64,000 bases of DNA from JAJDAT01 sp964344185 (GCA_964344185.1 CAYFMN010000005.1:72718-136717); one strand, 5' to 3'; counted from the first letter of the stretch, positions 18,173 to 26,710 are shown. Numbers and translations: made by a program. Notes: generated by a model from the sequence alone, not told the origin.

Positions 18173-20773
18173 TTAAATATCGAGGTTTTTTGCTTCCAAG
18201 GCATTCCCCTGGATAAATTCGCGACGAGGTTCAACTTCATCTCCCATGAGCATGGAAAACAAATTGTCCGATTCAATTAAATCGTCTGCCCGAACCTGTA
18301 AAAGAACCCTTTTCTCAGGATTCATCGTGGTTTCCCAAAGTTGGTCTGGATTCATCTCGCCCAAACCTTTATAACGCTGAATATACAATCCTTTTTTTCC
18401 GGCTTCCAATATAGAGTCCAATAATTCTTCCCGAGAGGAAGCCGTTTGAACCGCTTCGCTTTGAGTTAATTTAAAGGGAGGATAATCTACGTTTTTAATG
18501 GGCTCGTAGGCTTCGTATAACTTCTGAATTAAAACAGATTCTAGAAAACCTGAATTAAATTGAAGTTTAAATTCGCGACCTTGCGATATACCAGTAATTT
18601 CAAACTGGTAAAGATTATTTTCGCTATCCTGATCTATCGCAACCTTAATATTTTTAAGATTTTTATTTAAATCAACAGTCTCATTACCATGATCTACTAT
18701 GGCAAACACTGTTTTATTTTCTGTAGATCTTAAACCAATTAATCGTTCTTTTAAATATTCTCGTTCTTCTTCCTCAATTAAATCTGCACAGCGAAATTCT
18801 AAAGGAACATTTAAATTTTCTTTTTTATAATTATATCTTTCGCCACATTCTTCATCTATCAAGTTATCTAATAAATCTAAAACAAGATCTACAGTTCCAT
18901 TAAAAGTTTGCAAACTATTTTTTCCCTTATCCATTTTGACAACTAAATTCAAAATGTCGGCGGGAATATTATTTCTAACCGCTTGTCCAAAAATTTCTCT
19001 AAACCGGCTTAGGTTATTGACTAATATTTCTAGAGATTCTCCAGAATAGGTGATTCCGTTTCTGGATGATTGAATTTCCATCTTATCTACGCCCAATTTA
19101 ACCAAATACTGAGATAAGTTATTTTCATCTTTTAAATAATTTTCGGTTTTCCCTTTTTTAATTTTAAAAAGCGGAGGTTGAGCTATATACAAATAGCCTC
19201 TTTCAATCAATTCCGGCATTTGTCTAAAGAAAAAAGTTAAAAGCAACGTACGAATATGCGCGCCATCTACATCCGCGTCGGTCATAATAATAATCTTATG
19301 GTACCGGGCCTTTTCAACGTTCATATCGTTTCGCCCTATTCCAGTGCCAAGAGCGGTAATGATTGTTCGAATTTCATCGCTACCAATCATCTTTTCGTAA
19401 CGGGCTTTTTCCACATTCAAAATTTTGCCTTTGATAGGAAGAATAGCTTGAAATTTCCTGTCCCTGCCTTGCTTAGCGGAACCTCCCGCAGAATCACCCT
19501 CAACAATATACAATTCCGATAAAGCAGGATCCTTTTCCGAACAATCGGATAATTTCCCAGGCAACGAGCTTATTTCAAGAGCATTCTTACGCCGAACTAA
19601 ATCTTTGGCTTTTTTTGCGGCTTCTCTAGCTAGAGCTGCGCTAATAGCTTTGGAAACAATAGCCTTAGCTACGGATGGATTTTCTGCAAATATCTCGCTT
19701 AATTTTTCATTAACGATTTGTTCAACTAAACCTTTAACCTCGCTATTACCTAATTTCCCCTTAGTCTGACCTTCAAACTGCGGTTCGGGTATTTTTACGC
19801 TTAATACGGCTATTAAACCTTCACGGACATCTTCGCCGCTCAAACTAACGTTTGCAGACTTTAACAAACCGTTTTGTAAGGCATAATTATTTATAGTTCT
19901 TGTTAAAGCAGAACGATAACCGCTCAAATGAGTTCCACCATCGCGAGTGTTAACGTTATTAACAAAAGTAAATACTTCCTCAATGTAGCTGTCGTTGTAT
20001 TGCATCGACAACTCAATAACAAAGTCGTCTTTTTCTTTTGAAATATAAATAGGCTTTGGATGAATTATCTTTTTGTTTTGACTCAAATGCTCGACAAAAG
20101 AAACTATGCCACCCTCATAGAAAAACTCGTGGTTTTTACCATTTCGCTCGTCCTGGAAATAAATCCTCAATCCTTTATTAAGAAAAGAAAATTCTCTTAA
20201 CCTATTTGCCAAGACATCAAAACTAAAAGAGACATCTTTAAAAATCTCTTGATCTGGTTTAAAAATAATTTCTGTTCCAGTTTTTTTCGTATCCCCTACA
20301 ATATCTAATTTAGTTTTGGGAACGCCTCTTTCATATTTTTGACGGTATTTTTTCTTACTTCTTTTGATATTTACTTCCAAATGTTCAGAAAGGGCATTTA
20401 CAACCGAAACTCCAACGCCATGCAATCCAGCGGAAACCTTATAGGTATCTTTATCAAATTTTCCGCCAGCATGAAGAACCGTTAAAACTACTTCTGCGGC
20501 GGAAACTTTTCTATCAGGATGGATATCAACCGGAATTCCACGCCCATTATCTTTTACGGTTACGCTATTGTCGATGTGAATTATAACGCTAATTTCGTCG
20601 CAAAACCCCGCAACCGCTTCGTCGACGCTATTATCTACTAATTCATAAATAAGATGATGCAAACCATCGGCCCCGGTTCCACCGATGTACATTGCAGGTC
20701 TTTTACGAACAGCTTCTAAACCTTCCAATATTTTTATATTGGACGAATTGTAAGTTTTGATTTCTGATTCCAT
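18173..20773 (-). CDS. gyrB: DNA gyrase subunit B
   Basis: An 866-residue GyrB with the GHKL ATPase domain (RKRPAMYIGGTG, LVDNSVDEAV, GLHGVGVSVVNALS) and the Toprim domain (YIVEGDSAGGSAKQGRDR, DADVDGAHIR). The C-terminal YIQRYKGLGEMNPDQLWETTM segment completes it. Between the Toprim acidic motif and that segment lies an insertion of roughly 170 residues (about 580-760). A similar insertion is known from E. coli-type GyrB, and it explains the length. The gene lies directly downstream of dnaA with no dnaN or recF in between. Confidence 0.98.
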   Translation of the reverse strand: MESEIKTYNSSNIKILEGLEAVRKRPAMYIGGTGADGLHHLIYELVDNSVDEAVAGFCDEISVIIHIDNSVTVKDNGRGIPVDIHPDRKVSAAEVVLTVLHAGGKFDKDTYKVSAGLHGVGVSVVNALSEHLEVNIKRSKKKYRQKYERGVPKTKLDIVGDTKKTGTEIIFKPDQEIFKDVSFSFDVLANRLREFSFLNKGLRIYFQDERNGKNHEFFYEGGIVSFVEHLSQNKKIIHPKPIYISKEKDDFVIELSMQYNDSYIEEVFTFVNNVNTRDGGTHLSGYRSALTRTINNYALQNGLLKSANVSLSGEDVREGLIAVLSVKIPEPQFEGQTKGKLGNSEVKGLVEQIVNEKLSEIFAENPSVAKAIVSKAISAALAREAAKKAKDLVRRKNALEISSLPGKLSDCSEKDPALSELYIVEGDSAGGSAKQGRDRKFQAILPIKGKILNVEKARYEKMIGSDEIRTIITALGTGIGRNDMNVEKARYHKIIIMTDADVDGAHIRTLLLTFFFRQMPELIERGYLYIAQPPLFKIKKGKTENYLKDENNLSQYLVKLGVDKMEIQSSRNGITYSGESLEILVNNLSRFREIFGQAVRNNIPADILNLVVKMDKGKNSLQTFNGTVDLVLDLLDNLIDEECGERYNYKKENLNVPLEFRCADLIEEEEREYLKERLIGLRSTENKTVFAIVDHGNETVDLNKNLKNIKVAIDQDSENNLYQFEITGISQGREFKLQFNSGFLESVLIQKLYEAYEPIKNVDYPPFKLTQSEAVQTASSREELLDSILEAGKKGLYIQRYKGLGEMNPDQLWETTMNPEKRVLLQVRADDLIESDNLFSMLMGDEVEPRREFIQGNALEAKNLDI

Positions 20774-20996
20774 TTACTTTAATTAGTAAAAAAAGTCTTA
20801 TATATATTTTAAGAAGAAGAAGGGCTTGTTAAAATGTGGAAAAGCTAGCTAAGTACTCAAAATATAAAGGAAAATTCTATGAATAAATTGTTAGACAAAA
20901 TGATACTTTTTTCGGACACGGAAGGATGTAACTTTTTTTACAATATTATACCTTATTTTCCACAAGGATTCACAATTAATTAACAGGTTATCCACG
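20774..20996. promoter_or_regulatory. Candidate replication origin: DnaA boxes in the dnaA-gyrB gap
   Basis: The gap between gyrB and dnaA holds three good DnaA-box matches: TGTGGAAAA at 20835-20843 (reverse of TTTTCCACA), TTTTCCACA at 20956-20964, and TTATCCACG at 20988-20996, which overlaps the dnaA stop. An AT-only-like stretch at about 20777-20812 could be the unwinding element. No comparable boxes were found in the 790-base region upstream of dnaA. Boxes beside dnaA and an AT-rich tract fit an oriC, but the sites could also regulate gyrB. Confidence 0.5.
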
Positions 20997-22322
20997 TTCT
21001 ATTTTTTCGATTAAAGTTTGCACTGACCTGGATATTTCGTTGTTTTCTTTCAATAGCTTACCTATTTTTGTGTGCGAATAAATTACGGTGGTATGATCCT
21101 TCCCACCAAACTCTTTTCCGATCTCCGGTAAGGAGGATTTGGTGCGTTCCCTACACAGGAACATTGCAATTTGTCTTGGAACGGAAATATCACGAGAACG
21201 CTTCTTGGATTTTAAATCAGAAACCTTTAAATTATAATGAGATGCGACTTGTTTCAGGATGTTTTGAATTGTAAAATTTTCTAAATGATCCTGGGAAAAC
21301 TTCTTGAAGACATTTTTGGCCAAATCCATATTTATAGGTTTTGAAGTAAAAGAAGAATATGCGATTAATCTCAATAGTATTCCTTCCAATTCCCTAATGT
21401 TTGAGCGGATATTATTTGCTATATAAATCGCCACATCCTCGGATAGATTTATTCCTTGAATTTCTGCTTTTTTTAATAAAATCGCAACCTTAGTTTCCAA
21501 ATCTGGAGGTTCCATATCCGCTATCAAACCGCATTCAAAGCGAGATCGGAGCCTTTCCTGAATTTTTTTCATTTCTTTTGGAATCGCGTCGCTTGTAATA
21601 ATAACCTGCTTGTGCGCCTCATATAGCGAATTAAACGTATAAAAAAACTCTTCCTGAGTTCGGTCCTTGCCTTCGATAAACTGAATATCGTCGACTAGTA
21701 GAACGTCTAAAGGTCGGTATCGGTCACGAAAAGCGTTCATACCATCCTTTTTCAATGACTGAATTAAATCGATAGTAAATCCTTCGGTGGAAACATATCT
21801 GATTTTTAATTTTTTATTTTTTTCGTGAATAGCGTTACCAATAGCATGAAGGAGATGAGTTTTCCCTAAGCCAACAGAACCATAAATAAACAAGGGGTTA
21901 TAGGCCATGGCGGGATTAGAGGCCACGGCTTTTGCCGCCGCGTGAGCGAATTGGTTGCAACCGCCCACTACAAAGTTTTTGAAAGTATATTTTTGATTAA
22001 GCGAGGAATTAAAACCTAAATGGTCTTGTTCGTTCGTTTCAATATAGTTGTGTTTTTCATATGAAATTTTTGTTCCGTTTCTTGCGGAATAAACTTTAAA
22101 TTTAACGCGAAGCGGAGCTCCTGAAACGGTTTTTAGAGAGTTTTCTATTATATCTAGATAATTTTCTTTCAGGTATTTTTTGAAAAACTCATTGGGTACG
22201 CCCAGAGTGAAAACCTGGCCGTCGTACGAAATTGGGGAGGTAGGGGTGAACCAGGTGTTATAGTTTTCTGGAACAACCTGATTTACTATTTCTTCTAAAC
22301 ATTTGCTCCAGAGAACTTCCAT
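20988..22322 (-). CDS. dnaA: Chromosomal replication initiator DnaA
   Basis: A 444-residue DnaA with all four parts. Domain I starts WSKCLEEIVNQVVPENYNTWF. The AAA+ core has Walker A GSVGLGKTHLL and Walker B LLVDDIQFIEGK. The C-terminal HTH carries the DnaA signature (SLPEIGKEFGGKDHTTVIYS), which reads DnaA boxes. It initiates chromosome replication. Three DnaA boxes lie at its 3' end and just beyond. The neighbours are gyrB and gyrA downstream on the same strand and a non-coding AT-rich region upstream. Confidence 0.98.
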   Translation of the reverse strand: MEVLWSKCLEEIVNQVVPENYNTWFTPTSPISYDGQVFTLGVPNEFFKKYLKENYLDIIENSLKTVSGAPLRVKFKVYSARNGTKISYEKHNYIETNEQDHLGFNSSLNQKYTFKNFVVGGCNQFAHAAAKAVASNPAMAYNPLFIYGSVGLGKTHLLHAIGNAIHEKNKKLKIRYVSTEGFTIDLIQSLKKDGMNAFRDRYRPLDVLLVDDIQFIEGKDRTQEEFFYTFNSLYEAHKQVIITSDAIPKEMKKIQERLRSRFECGLIADMEPPDLETKVAILLKKAEIQGINLSEDVAIYIANNIRSNIRELEGILLRLIAYSSFTSKPINMDLAKNVFKKFSQDHLENFTIQNILKQVASHYNLKVSDLKSKKRSRDISVPRQIAMFLCRERTKSSLPEIGKEFGGKDHTTVIYSHTKIGKLLKENNEISRSVQTLIEKIERG

Positions 22323-22859
22323 AGATCTCCATTTTCTCAGGTCTAAAGACGAGGCGAAAAATTAACTGTTTTTTGAGGAATGGGAGCTATAGTAATGAAG
22401 CTCCAATTCAAAATCAATACAAAAATTTTTTTCTTTTATTTTAGATAACTATTTGATTTTAAATTGATTATTTTAAATTTCGGATTGATAAAAACTTAAA
22501 ATAATTGATTTTCAACGACTTAAAATTAGAAATTTTTTTAAAAATTAGGTAATTCTAATCTGGTATATAAATTAGGTTTTTGAGCATATGTTATGAAAAA
22601 TCAGCGTAATTTTATTATTTGTTTTAGTTAATTATGATAATAAATTTCATTTTCATATTTTTGTTTTTCAGAATGGCCACTGAAAAACTTTATTTAAGAC
22701 CGTCACTATTCATGAAAGTTTTCTAAAATTTGTTTTTTGAACCGATACCTACCTAAAAAACCTTGTTAAAGATTTTTTTTCAATAAGATACAAAAACAAT
22801 ATCCTTCATTCTCCATAATAGGTAAGGGCAGTTTAAATCGCCTATAGATTTTTTTAAGG
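22323..22859. other. AT-rich region upstream of dnaA
   Basis: No gene is seen here. Close to dnaA, GGAGCT at 22383-22388 and AGCTCC at 22399-22404 form a short hairpin. Four TTGAT words at 22453, 22464, 22485 and 22505 are spaced 11, 21 and 20 bases, close to helical phase. No DnaA-box match was found. The stretch could carry the dnaA promoter and an AT-rich unwinding zone. Confidence 0.5.
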
Positions 22860-22973
22860 GAAGAACCCTTTTTTCTCCAAAGCAGAGGTTTACCTCCTTC
22901 CTCTGATTACTTGTCTAAATCGAATGTAAACCCCCTCCCTTACATTCGGTTTAGTGGTGGAAAAGGGTTCTTC
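22860..22973 (+). ncRNA. Candidate structured RNA with anti-Shine-Dalgarno loop
   Basis: A 13-bp perfect closing stem (22860-22872 with 22961-22973, GAAGAACCCTTTT/AAAAGGGTTCTTC) encloses two hairpins. Hairpin A pairs 22883-22888 with 22900-22905 (CAGAGG/CCTCTG) and its loop TTTACCTCCTT contains ACCTCCTT, the exact anti-SD end of 16S rRNA. Hairpin B pairs 22915-22929 with 22940-22954 (15 pairs, one G-U) and its loop is ACCCCCTCCC. C-rich or anti-SD loops are known in several bacterial small-RNA groups. It ends 138 bases before the gene at 23112, so it may be its 5' leader or a separate sRNA. Read on the minus strand the loops would be GGA-rich instead, as in CsrA-binding RNAs. The strand is inferred. 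Confidence 0.5.
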
Positions 22974-23111
22974 TCTTTCCTACTAAATTTTGGAAAAGAT
23001 GAATTGTTTTATTTCTAAATATTGCGCGATTTAAAATTGGAATATCTATATTAAATCCGTAATTTGGGAGGAATTTTTTAAACTAACAATTAATTAGAAA
23101 GGAATTTCAAT

Positions 23112-23339
23112 ATGGCAGTAAATTTAATCAGTCGTCCTGACGTAGCTTTAAAAAATAAATCCATTAAAGAAAAGGAAACCGTAATTTCCGAGTATTTATC
23201 AAAATATCCTGACTCGGAATCTGCGGTAAACGCTGTAAAAACCAAAATAGATTCGGCTCAAGATTTATCTCAGATTAAGTCAAATTTAAACGAGGTATTT
23301 GCCGAAATTATAAAAGTTATGTATGCCTTAGGAAAATAG
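23112..23339 (+). CDS. Small protein of unknown function in phage-like island
   Basis: A 75-residue acidic/basic mixed helical protein (begins MAVNLISRPDVALKNKS). It has a good AAAGGAA ribosome site upstream and the next gene starts one base after its stop. No family is recognised. Its place before a small coiled-coil/membrane-anchor protein and a fibre-like protein suggests a phage-derived module, but this rests on context only. Confidence 0.6.
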   Translation: MAVNLISRPDVALKNKSIKEKETVISEYLSKYPDSESAVNAVKTKIDSAQDLSQIKSNLNEVFAEIIKVMYALGK

Positions 23340-23340
23340 A

Positions 23341-23703
23341 ATGTCAAACTCGGAAGCAAATACTGATCGGATTGACCGCATGTCAGTTCGATTAGAAAAA
23401 ACAAATGAAAACATAAATGATTTAACCCATGCCGTAACAGAAAATACCGCAGAGATGAAAGAGCTATGTCGAAGAATAGACGGTATTCACAGCACTCTTT
23501 ATGGAAATGATGGTATGAGCGGTTTAGTTGATATTGGAAGATTCTCTAAAGAAAAAGTGGAAGAACACGAAACTTTGTTAAGAGGCAAAAATAAAAACAA
23601 TGGGTTAGTCCATGAAGTGCAAATGTTCAAGAGGGTGGCGACATACCTCGGAGGCGGAGGTATTATCGGAGCTTTTTTGGAGTTTTTTAAAAGACAAACA
23701 TAA
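23341..23703 (+). CDS. Small coiled-coil protein with C-terminal membrane anchor (XhlA/holin-like)
   Basis: The 120-residue protein has an N-terminal coiled coil (residues about 8-48, RMSVRLEKTNENINDLTHAV). A linker follows, then a C-terminal hydrophobic segment (VATYLGGGGIIGAFLEFF) ending in a basic tail. This is the layout of small phage haemolysin/holin-associated proteins of the XhlA type, although the identity is not proven. It follows the previous gene by one base. Several terminator-like hairpins lie just downstream. Confidence 0.55.
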   Translation: MSNSEANTDRIDRMSVRLEKTNENINDLTHAVTENTAEMKELCRRIDGIHSTLYGNDGMSGLVDIGRFSKEKVEEHETLLRGKNKNNGLVHEVQMFKRVATYLGGGGIIGAFLEFFKRQT

Positions 23704-23914
23704 AATTTTTAGAGAGTTGAAAGTTTTTAGGACGCTTCTAAAAATTGTCATTTTTATTGGCTTGTTATCGCCTAGCCATTGAATTTAAGAGTTAGGCTCC
23801 TGGAAAATCGGAGTTTTTAGAGGTTCCCTTTATTTAAAACCTCTCTGAATATTTTTATGAATTTAAATCTTAAAAGTTTAGAAAATATTTTTAAGCGCAT
23901 TGATTTAAGGTGAA

Positions 23915-23993
23915 ATGCCGTTTGGAGCTTATTGAAATATCGCTTCAAATTTATATCGAGTAATTTTCAATAGGTTCTAGCGGCGTTTTTTTG
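23915..23993 (+). terminator. Long imperfect stem followed by T run
   Basis: ATGCCG at 23915-23920 pairs with CGGCGT at 23981-23986 (one G-U). Inside, CTTATTGAAA at 23928-23937 pairs with TTTCAATAGG at 23965-23974 (one G-U). T-rich sequence (GTTTTTTT) follows. This may be an intrinsic terminator for the two small genes or a processed small RNA. Confidence 0.45.
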
Positions 23994-24034
23994 AAGTCCT
24001 CTGCCATTCAAGGAGGTCTTTGTTAACCAAACTT

Positions 24035-24068
24035 AACCTTCGAGATTTTTTGTCTCGAAGGTTTTTTT
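24035..24068 (+). terminator. Perfect 11-bp hairpin with T tract before the fibre-like gene
   Basis: AACCTTCGAGA at 24035-24045 and TCTCGAAGGTT at 24053-24063 form an 11-bp stem with loop TTTTTTG, followed by five more Ts. It lies 15 bases upstream of the ATG at 24083, so it could act as an attenuator as well as a terminator. Confidence 0.7.
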
Positions 24069-24082
24069 ATGGAGATGAAGTG

Positions 24083-25045
24083 ATGGCTGTTTTATGCGAC
24101 TTTATTGGGAAATCGGAAAATTTGTCTAATATTTATAAAGAAAAACATATGGAGGTTGATAGCTTTAAATTAACAAAAAATAATAAGTTTAAAGCAATAA
24201 GTAATTACGATCTTGGAATAAATTTTGTTCAACAAGAATACACGGAAAATAATCAATTTACTTCAGAAGCCGTAGTGAGGGAAGACACGGCAGTTCTAGC
24301 TTGGGGAAAATGGCCTAAAAATTGCGAAAATGGTCGAATTAGTTTCGACTCTGGAAAAAACTTTTTTTACATCATTTCGCGCGAATCAGATAAAAAATTG
24401 ATTTTAGATGGAGTCCCACGAAAAGGAAAGTTTGGTTATTCTATCCGCTTAACTGAATTTGATTTAGGAGAAGTCAAACTTTGCGCGAATAGAAGTTCTA
24501 ATTTGAAATTTGAAGAATGGTCGATCAGTTTAGATGAAATTTCTAAAAATGTAGCGAATGAATATGTATCAGTTAGCGATGCCAAAGCTATTTCGACAGT
24601 AACCTGCTCTAATGTAGTTTCCGCTTCAGTCGTGGAAAATAAAGACGCGGAAAGTGTTTATTACTGGTTGGTCTTCTATCTACATCCAAATATCGATGAA
24701 AATGCAGAAGTAAAAATTTTTAACAAAGAGAATAAATTATGGAGAATAATAGCTAGAAGCAGAGCCGGCTTTTGGGAATATAACAATTCGCCTAACGCTA
24801 AAACGGAAACTTGGGTTTTAGCGTCGGCAAATGATTTTCTTCATGCTGTTTCTGAAGCTATATCTTCAAAAAAAGTAAATAGAATGGCAGGAGAAGATTT
24901 AGTCGGAATAACAGAACAGGAGTGGAGTTTACTGAACGGTAGCTTGGTAGAAGCCGAATACTTTTCTAAAGGCATTACGTTAAATTCCGCAGATCCTAAA
25001 AATAATCCAGCCGTGTCTCAATTTTGCCTGGATTGTGAAAAATAA
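24083..25045 (+). CDS. Phage tail-fibre-like protein, short paralogue of the gene pair at 49693-53122
   Basis: A protein of about 320 residues from the ATG at 24083, which has GGAG upstream and starts after the terminator. The frame is open back to a TTG at 24020, but that would translate the hairpin. Several stretches match the two frames at 49693-53122: GRISFDSG, YYWL plus an EIKIFN-like strand, WEYNN, HAVSEAI, NRMAGEDL and a C-terminal SQFCLDCE. It lacks the discoidin-like and LamG-like inserts present there. There is no signal peptide. The likely role is a fibre or surface-binding component of phage origin; this is inferred from homology to the longer copy. Confidence 0.6.
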   Translation: MAVLCDFIGKSENLSNIYKEKHMEVDSFKLTKNNKFKAISNYDLGINFVQQEYTENNQFTSEAVVREDTAVLAWGKWPKNCENGRISFDSGKNFFYIISRESDKKLILDGVPRKGKFGYSIRLTEFDLGEVKLCANRSSNLKFEEWSISLDEISKNVANEYVSVSDAKAISTVTCSNVVSASVVENKDAESVYYWLVFYLHPNIDENAEVKIFNKENKLWRIIARSRAGFWEYNNSPNAKTETWVLASANDFLHAVSEAISSKKVNRMAGEDLVGITEQEWSLLNGSLVEAEYFSKGITLNSADPKNNPAVSQFCLDCEK

Positions 25046-25119
25046 TTGCGCGTCATTCAAAAGAATTTGTCAGATTAGCGGTAAGCCAAAATAATGTTTC
25101 AAGGAAAATTTTTTCGAGT

Positions 25120-25512
25120 TTAACTATTTTCAAGGATAACTTTTTGAATGGTTGGAATTACTTCTTTGATGCTGAGAGGTTTACTAATAAAACCGTTCAT
25201 CCCTGCGTCAAAACAATTTTGCTGATCGCTTTTATCTTCATTGGCGGTCATGGCAATGATTGGGGTTAGTTTTTTCGACGTTTCTTTTTCTAAGCGGCGG
25301 ATTTCCCTAGTCGCCTCTAACCCATCCATTTCAGGCATTTGCATATCCATTAAAATTGCGTCGAACTCATTTTTTTGAAACTCTTCGAGAGCCAGTTTGC
25401 CATTTTCGACGGCAACGACATTATGTCCTTTCCGGGTGAGCAACTTTGTCGCTAGGGTTAGATTCAATGGGGTATCGTCGACTAACAATAGTTTTAAGTT
25501 TTCTTGGTCCAT
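25120..25512 (-). CDS. Single-domain response regulator (CheY-like receiver)
   Basis: The 130-residue protein is one receiver domain with no output domain. LLLVDDTPLN has the acidic pocket, DAILMDMQMPEMDG holds the phosphoacceptor Asp near residue 57, IIAMTAN has the conserved Thr/Ser switch, and FISKPL the conserved Lys. The sequence resembles receiver domains found at the end of hybrid kinases. It would be phosphorylated by a histidine kinase that is not in the window. It lies between two phage-like genes on the opposite strand from the fibre-like gene. Confidence 0.93.
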   Translation of the reverse strand: MDQENLKLLLVDDTPLNLTLATKLLTRKGHNVVAVENGKLALEEFQKNEFDAILMDMQMPEMDGLEATREIRRLEKETSKKLTPIIAMTANEDKSDQQNCFDAGMNGFISKPLSIKEVIPTIQKVILENS

Positions 25513-25641
25513 GGCGGCAATTTATTAATAAAAAATAAGCAATTTTAAAGTTAAAAAATTTAATTCGAATTGCTCCCTAATGTTAACACGGGTTTGAAGG
25601 AAGTTGATTGAAAAAACCAACTTTAAAAAATAGAAATAAAG

Positions 25642-26538
25642 TTAGAATGATTTCCAAGCGCCAATTATTCTACCCACTACTGGGTCGGGATATTCTTTTA
25701 AGTTTACGATTTGAATTTGTGCGGAGGGGTTAAGAGGTCGAAGAATCAAGAAACTTTTTCCCACTTCTACATATTTTGCCGTTAAGCCATTTTCATGAAA
25801 GATTGCGTACATTTGATTTTTTTCTATGGTTTTATCATTTCGGTCAATAATTACTATGTCTCCCGAGTGTAATGTAGGTTCCATAGAATCTCCTTCAACA
25901 CGGCTGGCTACAAGGTTATTACGTCGACCTGTGGCGCGGGTATGTAATAAGACATAGTCTTCGATATTCTCATGCTGAATGATGGGTTGTCCCGCCGCAA
26001 TAGAAGAATCGGTTAGAGGAATTGAAATATAATCTTCTTGGTTAATTGCGGGGCCTCTTTGATCCGGATAGCTATTGTAAACTTTTAGCTGAGGAAGAAC
26101 TCGCTCTGATTCAGGTTTATCGTCGGTTAATATATTTTGAATTGAGGTTCCCAAACTAGTGCAAATTTTATTTATTAATTCTGTCGAAAATGACCAGGTC
26201 CCTTTTTCATAAAACTCCAAAGAAAGTTCGGGAATATCGATTTTTTGAGCGAGTTTTTTAACGGAAAACCCTTTTTGTTCTCTCAAATTCTTAATCTTCT
26301 TTGCGATTTTTTTATCCCATTGAGAAGATGACTTTTTGCCTGTCAGGAGCCAATTGAAATCCGCATGAAAATATGAAGAAATAGTCAACAATATTTCAGA
26401 AGATGGAACCGTTCTCCGCTGTTTCCATTTTTTAAGAGTGTCGTAGTTAAGATCGGTAACCTGCGAAAAAGATCGCAGAGAATTCCCTTCCAATAATTGA
26501 AAAAACCGATCAAAAATTTCCCCACCATTAAGCTTCAT
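25642..26538 (-). CDS. Phage CI-like repressor, two HTH domains plus S24 self-cleaving protease
   Basis: A 298-residue regulator. Residues about 5-68 match the phage CI-repressor HTH type (LNYDTLKKWKQRRTVPSSE, ending FNWLLTGKKS). Residues about 77-140 are a second HTH of Cro/CI type (IKNLREQKGFSVKKLAQKI). Residues about 180-298 are a LexA-like S24 peptidase with Ser218 in GDSMEPT, Lys255 in LTAKY and a likely Ala-Gly cleavage site at 182-183 (SIAAGQP). RecA-stimulated autocleavage after DNA damage is expected by family. Palindromic operators lie directly upstream, so it probably represses itself and the divergent transcript. Two HTH domains in one such repressor are unusual. Confidence 0.85.
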   Translation of the reverse strand: MKLNGGEIFDRFFQLLEGNSLRSFSQVTDLNYDTLKKWKQRRTVPSSEILLTISSYFHADFNWLLTGKKSSSQWDKKIAKKIKNLREQKGFSVKKLAQKIDIPELSLEFYEKGTWSFSTELINKICTSLGTSIQNILTDDKPESERVLPQLKVYNSYPDQRGPAINQEDYISIPLTDSSIAAGQPIIQHENIEDYVLLHTRATGRRNNLVASRVEGDSMEPTLHSGDIVIIDRNDKTIEKNQMYAIFHENGLTAKYVEVGKSFLILRPLNPSAQIQIVNLKEYPDPVVGRIIGAWKSF

Positions 26539-26558
26539 AAAAACCCATCAAAAAATTC

Positions 26559-26613
26559 TTGACAAAAAGGGACAATTGTCCCATATTTAATATCATGCGG
26601 GGACAAATGTACC
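26559..26613 (+). promoter_or_regulatory. Repressor operators O1/O2 over a rightward promoter
   Basis: GGGACAATTGTCCC at 26569-26582 is a perfect 14-base palindrome. GGGACAAATGTACC at 26600-26613 is a near copy whose centre is 31 bases away, about three helical turns. A consensus -35 TTGACA is at 26559-26564, and CATATT at 26582-26587 is a 4/6 match to -10 with a 17-base spacer, so O1 lies inside the promoter. The repressor gene starts 20 bases to the left on the other strand. Confidence 0.7.
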
Positions 26614-26710
26614 TATAAATTGCCATAATATCTGGTTACCAAAAATTATTTTGGTTGTTTTCAATTGCCAAACTTATTGTTTTTTGGGTATTTGATTCGC
26701 CAAATACATT

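Larger units (their letters stand above)
23704..24082 (+). other. Hairpin-rich intergenic region
   Basis: There is no gene here, but there are several inverted repeats. AATTTTTAG and CTAAAAATT pair near 23703-23750. A short CTCC/GGAG hairpin with a T run sits at about 23798-23818. AGAGGTT (23819-23825) pairs with AACCTCT (23838-23844). An imperfect long stem spans 23915-23986 with a T run, and a perfect terminator lies at 24035-24068. An AAGGAGG at 24010-24016 precedes a TTG at 24020 that would open the fibre-like frame early; the hairpin inside it makes that start unlikely. Confidence 0.6.

Noticed and set aside
22860..22973. Retron or group II intron RNA
   Set aside because: No reverse transcriptase gene is near and the fold lacks the retron or intron signatures that I can recognise.
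24020..24082. Earlier TTG start for the fibre-like gene
   Set aside because: It would translate through a perfect terminator hairpin; the ATG at 24083 has its own GGAG and follows the hairpin.
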